Below are positions 6,932 to 8,939 of a stretch of DNA of 8,939 bases, piece by piece. The stretch covers positions 1 through 8,939 of the forward strand of contig DNTK01000263.1 of assembly GCA_003508755.1 (NCBI GenBank), written 5' to 3'. Origin of the DNA: Bacteroidales bacterium (GTDB lineage: Bacteria > Bacteroidota > Bacteroidia > Bacteroidales > UBA10428). Under the pieces are notes generated by a model. It saw nothing but the letters and a program-made list of their open reading frames with translations, was not told the DNA's origin and did not search any database. How positions within the stretch are numbered: position 1 is the first letter of the stretch; each line of letters begins with the position of its first letter. Position numbers and translations under genes: made by a program.

Positions 6932-8569
6932 ATGAAAAGAATAGTATTTATAGCAACTATTGCCATTATGGGCTATGGAATTTCAAAAGCCTGTACCAAC
7001 TTCCTGGTAACTAAAGGAGCATCAACCGATGGTTCTACCATGATAACCTATGCAGCTGATTCGCATACTTTGTATGGAGAATTATATTACACAGCTGCTG
7101 CGAAGCATGCCAAAGGAGATTCCTTAAAAATTTATGAGTGGGATACTGGAAAGTTTCTGGGAAAGATAAAGCAAGTGAAAGAAACATTCCGGGTTGTAGG
7201 GAATATGAATCAGTTTCAGGTGGCTATTGGTGAAACCACTTACGGAGGCCGCAAAGAATTAGTCGATACCACCGGAATTATGGATTATGGAAGCTTAATT
7301 TACGTGACACTCCAGCGTGCTAAAACCGCTCGCGAGGCCATTCAGATTATGACCGATTTGGTGGACGAGTATGGATACTATAGCTCAGGCGAATCGTTTT
7401 CCATTGCCGATAAAGAAGAAGTATGGATCATGGAAATGATCGGGAAAGGTCCGGGCAACAAAGGAGCTGTATGGGTAGCTTTGCGCATTCCGGACGGCTA
7501 TATCAGCGGACATGCCAACCAGGCACGTATTACTACCTTCCCTAAAGACGATCCTGAAAACTGCTTGTATGCACCGGATGTAATTTCATTTGCTCGCGAG
7601 CAAGGTTACTACGAAGGTACGGATGAAGATTTTAGTTTTTCAGATACTTATGCTCCATTGGATTTTGGGGGTGCAAGGTTTTGCGAAGCCCGAGTATATG
7701 CAGGCTTTAATAAAGTAAACTCTGAAATGAAACAATTCGAGAGGTATGCTATGGGATTCGAAATGGAGAATCGCATGCCCCTATGGATTAAACCTGATGA
7801 GAAGCTTTCAGTGCAGGATGTCATGGGTATGATGCGCGACTACTATGCAGGTACTCCAATGGATATGACACAAGATATCGGAGCCGGAGCAAATGCAAAT
7901 ATCGTTCGCTGGCGTCCGCTTACCTGGGAAGTTGATGGAAAAACCTATTTTAACGAACGAGCAATATCCACGCAGCAAACCGGTTTTTCTTTTGTCTCAC
8001 AAAGCCGAAGCTGGTTACCCGATGCGGTAGGAGGTATCCTTTGGTTTGGTGTAGATGATACCTATAGTACAGTTTACACCCCTATGTTTTGCGGTATTAC
8101 TGAGGTCCCTCATGCCTTTGAGGTGGGCAACGGAAATATCATGGAATTCAGCGAAGATGCTGCATTTTGGGTATTTAACCAGGTTTCGAATTTAGCCTAC
8201 ACACGGTATAACCTGATGATACCCTTTATTCAGGAAAAGCAAAAAGCTCTGGAGGATGAGTTTGTTGCCGGGGTGAAAGAAATTGAAGAAAAGGCAAAAT
8301 CATTGAAGAAGGAAGAAGAGCTTTTAGCATTGGTAACTGATTATTCTCTAAAAACCGGTCAGAAAACGTTGGATGAATGGAAACAAATGTACCGTTTCTT
8401 ATTTACCCGCTACCTCGATGGTAATGTGAAATCACCAGCTGAAGTACCGGAGAATTATCTGTATGTTGAACCAATTCTGGAACAACCAGGTTACAGCGAA
8501 GAATGGTATAAGAGGGTAGTGAAGGAAACCGGCGAAAAGTTTATTTACCCGGAAGAAGAAACCCACTAG
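6932..8569 (+). CDS. Secreted C69 family dipeptidase
   Basis: Peptidase family C69 (PepD-like) enzymes are N-terminal nucleophile hydrolases that split dipeptides. The 545-residue protein opens with a signal peptide (MKRIVFIATIAIMGYGISKA). Cleavage after A20 would expose C21 of CTNFLVTKGAS, the expected N-terminal nucleophile, so export and activation appear coupled. The core follows with GSTMITYAADSHTLYGELYY (residues 35-54), FQVAIGETTYGGRKEL, and EVWIMEMIGKGPGNKGAVWV. The C-terminal part has WLPDAVGGILWFGVDD and a charged helical segment (about 430-470). The likely site of action is the periplasm, on peptides from scavenging or wall turnover (inference). The start at 6932 gives the signal peptide and overlaps the stop of a six-codon mini-frame. 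The gene has its own upstream promoter candidate, and a clear terminator is not visible downstream. Confidence 0.92.
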   Translation: MKRIVFIATIAIMGYGISKACTNFLVTKGASTDGSTMITYAADSHTLYGELYYTAAAKHAKGDSLKIYEWDTGKFLGKIKQVKETFRVVGNMNQFQVAIGETTYGGRKELVDTTGIMDYGSLIYVTLQRAKTAREAIQIMTDLVDEYGYYSSGESFSIADKEEVWIMEMIGKGPGNKGAVWVALRIPDGYISGHANQARITTFPKDDPENCLYAPDVISFAREQGYYEGTDEDFSFSDTYAPLDFGGARFCEARVYAGFNKVNSEMKQFERYAMGFEMENRMPLWIKPDEKLSVQDVMGMMRDYYAGTPMDMTQDIGAGANANIVRWRPLTWEVDGKTYFNERAISTQQTGFSFVSQSRSWLPDAVGGILWFGVDDTYSTVYTPMFCGITEVPHAFEVGNGNIMEFSEDAAFWVFNQVSNLAYTRYNLMIPFIQEKQKALEDEFVAGVKEIEEKAKSLKKEEELLALVTDYSLKTGQKTLDEWKQMYRFLFTRYLDGNVKSPAEVPENYLYVEPILEQPGYSEEWYKRVVKETGEKFIYPEEETH

Positions 8570-8644
8570 CAGGCTTCTGTGTGGAATATTAAAAAACTTT
8601 TAGTATTTATTTTCAAATAGTGCTGCTAATTGAAAAATAATTGC

Positions 8645-8652
8645 TAATATTG
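8645..8652 (+). promoter_or_regulatory. Possible -7 promoter element of rplS
   Basis: TAATATTG differs from TAnnTTTG at one position. It would start transcription near 8658 and put the two leader hairpins in the mRNA. No clear -33 element at normal spacing was found. Apart from this and the hairpins, the 126 bases between the dipeptidase and rplS show only A/T-rich DNA. Confidence 0.35.
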
Positions 8653-8655
8653 CGA

Positions 8656-8693
8656 CCTGAAAAAATCAGGATACAACCTATAAACAATTATAG
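8656..8693 (+). promoter_or_regulatory. rplS leader with two hairpins
   Basis: Two perfect inverted repeats lie just before rplS: CCTGA (8656-8660) and TCAGG (8666-8670) around an A5 loop, and CTATAA (8678-8683) and TTATAG (8688-8693) around ACAA. The second ends 2 nt before the ATG at 8696, so it would cover the ribosome-entry region. Leaders of ribosomal protein genes often bind the encoded protein, and an L19 leader has been proposed in flavobacteria; whether this is that element cannot be decided by eye. Confidence 0.4.
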
Positions 8694-8695
8694 AG

Positions 8696-8939
8696 ATGGA
8701 TTTATTAAAAGTTGCTGAAAGCCAATTTACTGTCGAAAAAGACATTCCTGCGTTTTCGGCTGGTGACACCATAACAGTTCACTATAAAATTAAAGAAGGA
8801 AACAAAGAACGTGTTCAGCAGTTCCGTGGCGTTGTTTTACAGCGTAAAGGCTCTGGTTCAAAAGAAACATTTACTGTGCGTAAAATGTCAGGCAATATCG
8901 GAGTTGAGCGTATTTTTCCACTAGCTTCACCATTTATTG
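8696..8939 (+). CDS. rplS: 50S ribosomal protein L19 (3' end outside window)
   Basis: L19 (bL19) is a large-subunit protein at the interface with the small subunit. The first 81 codons are present and run off the window; about 35-40 more are expected from family length. The visible part begins MDLLKVAESQFTVEKDIPAF and contains the diagnostic FSAGDTITVHYKIKEGNKER, QQFRGVVLQRKGSG, ETFTVRKMSGNIGVERIFPL and ASPFI. The ATG at 8696 gives the usual short L19 N-terminus, and no longer in-frame start is credible. The upstream gene is unrelated, so rplS probably has its own promoter. The leader hairpins may control its translation. Confidence 0.95.
   Translation, partial: MDLLKVAESQFTVEKDIPAFSAGDTITVHYKIKEGNKERVQQFRGVVLQRKGSGSKETFTVRKMSGNIGVERIFPLASPFI

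Noticed and set aside
8590..8612. Possible terminator after the dipeptidase gene (ATTAAAAAACTTTTAGTAT)
   Set aside because: The stem is about 5 A/T pairs with a poor loop and no GC, too weak to call.

Overview
The window looks like a chromosomal stretch from a member of the Bacteroidota, probably Bacteroidales or Marinilabiliales. Supporting signs are octamers of the TAnnTTTG (-7) promoter type, starts preceded by A-rich DNA rather than Shine-Dalgarno sequences, moderate to low GC, and a gene set and order typical of that phylum: a small coiled-coil gene, zapA, a 6S-like RNA and rny. Family and genus calls come from reading the translated sequence; no database search was possible.

Layout. 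Bases 1-920 carry a SirB1/transglutaminase-like gene on the plus strand with a -7 promoter element at the window edge. A strong bidirectional terminator (959-999) separates it from a minus-strand cluster transcribed from about 3470 down to 1025: a 97-residue coiled-coil protein, zapA (FtsZ-ring protein), a structured RNA of about 200 nt that I read as 6S RNA, and rny (RNase Y). A divergent intergenic region (3439-3601) leads into a plus-strand pair: a secreted M23 peptidase gene broken by a frameshift in an A7 run, and, 2 nt later, anmK (anhydro-N-acetylmuramic acid kinase). A small lipoprotein gene converges on anmK. The window ends with a secreted C69 dipeptidase on the plus strand and the first 81 codons of rplS (ribosomal protein L19), which has a leader with two hairpins.

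How the genes fit together. The minus cluster combines division (zapA and a probable helper), growth-phase control of RNA polymerase (6S RNA) and mRNA turnover (RNase Y). The M23 peptidase and AnmK point to peptidoglycan cleavage and recycling. The remainder is housekeeping or peptide scavenging. I see no mobile element, CRISPR array, defence system or tRNA. The most useful observations are the 6S-like RNA hidden under a spurious reading frame, the single-base homopolymer frameshift in the M23 gene, the unnamed coiled-coil partner of zapA, and the hairpins before rplS. I do not see a convincing new multi-gene system.
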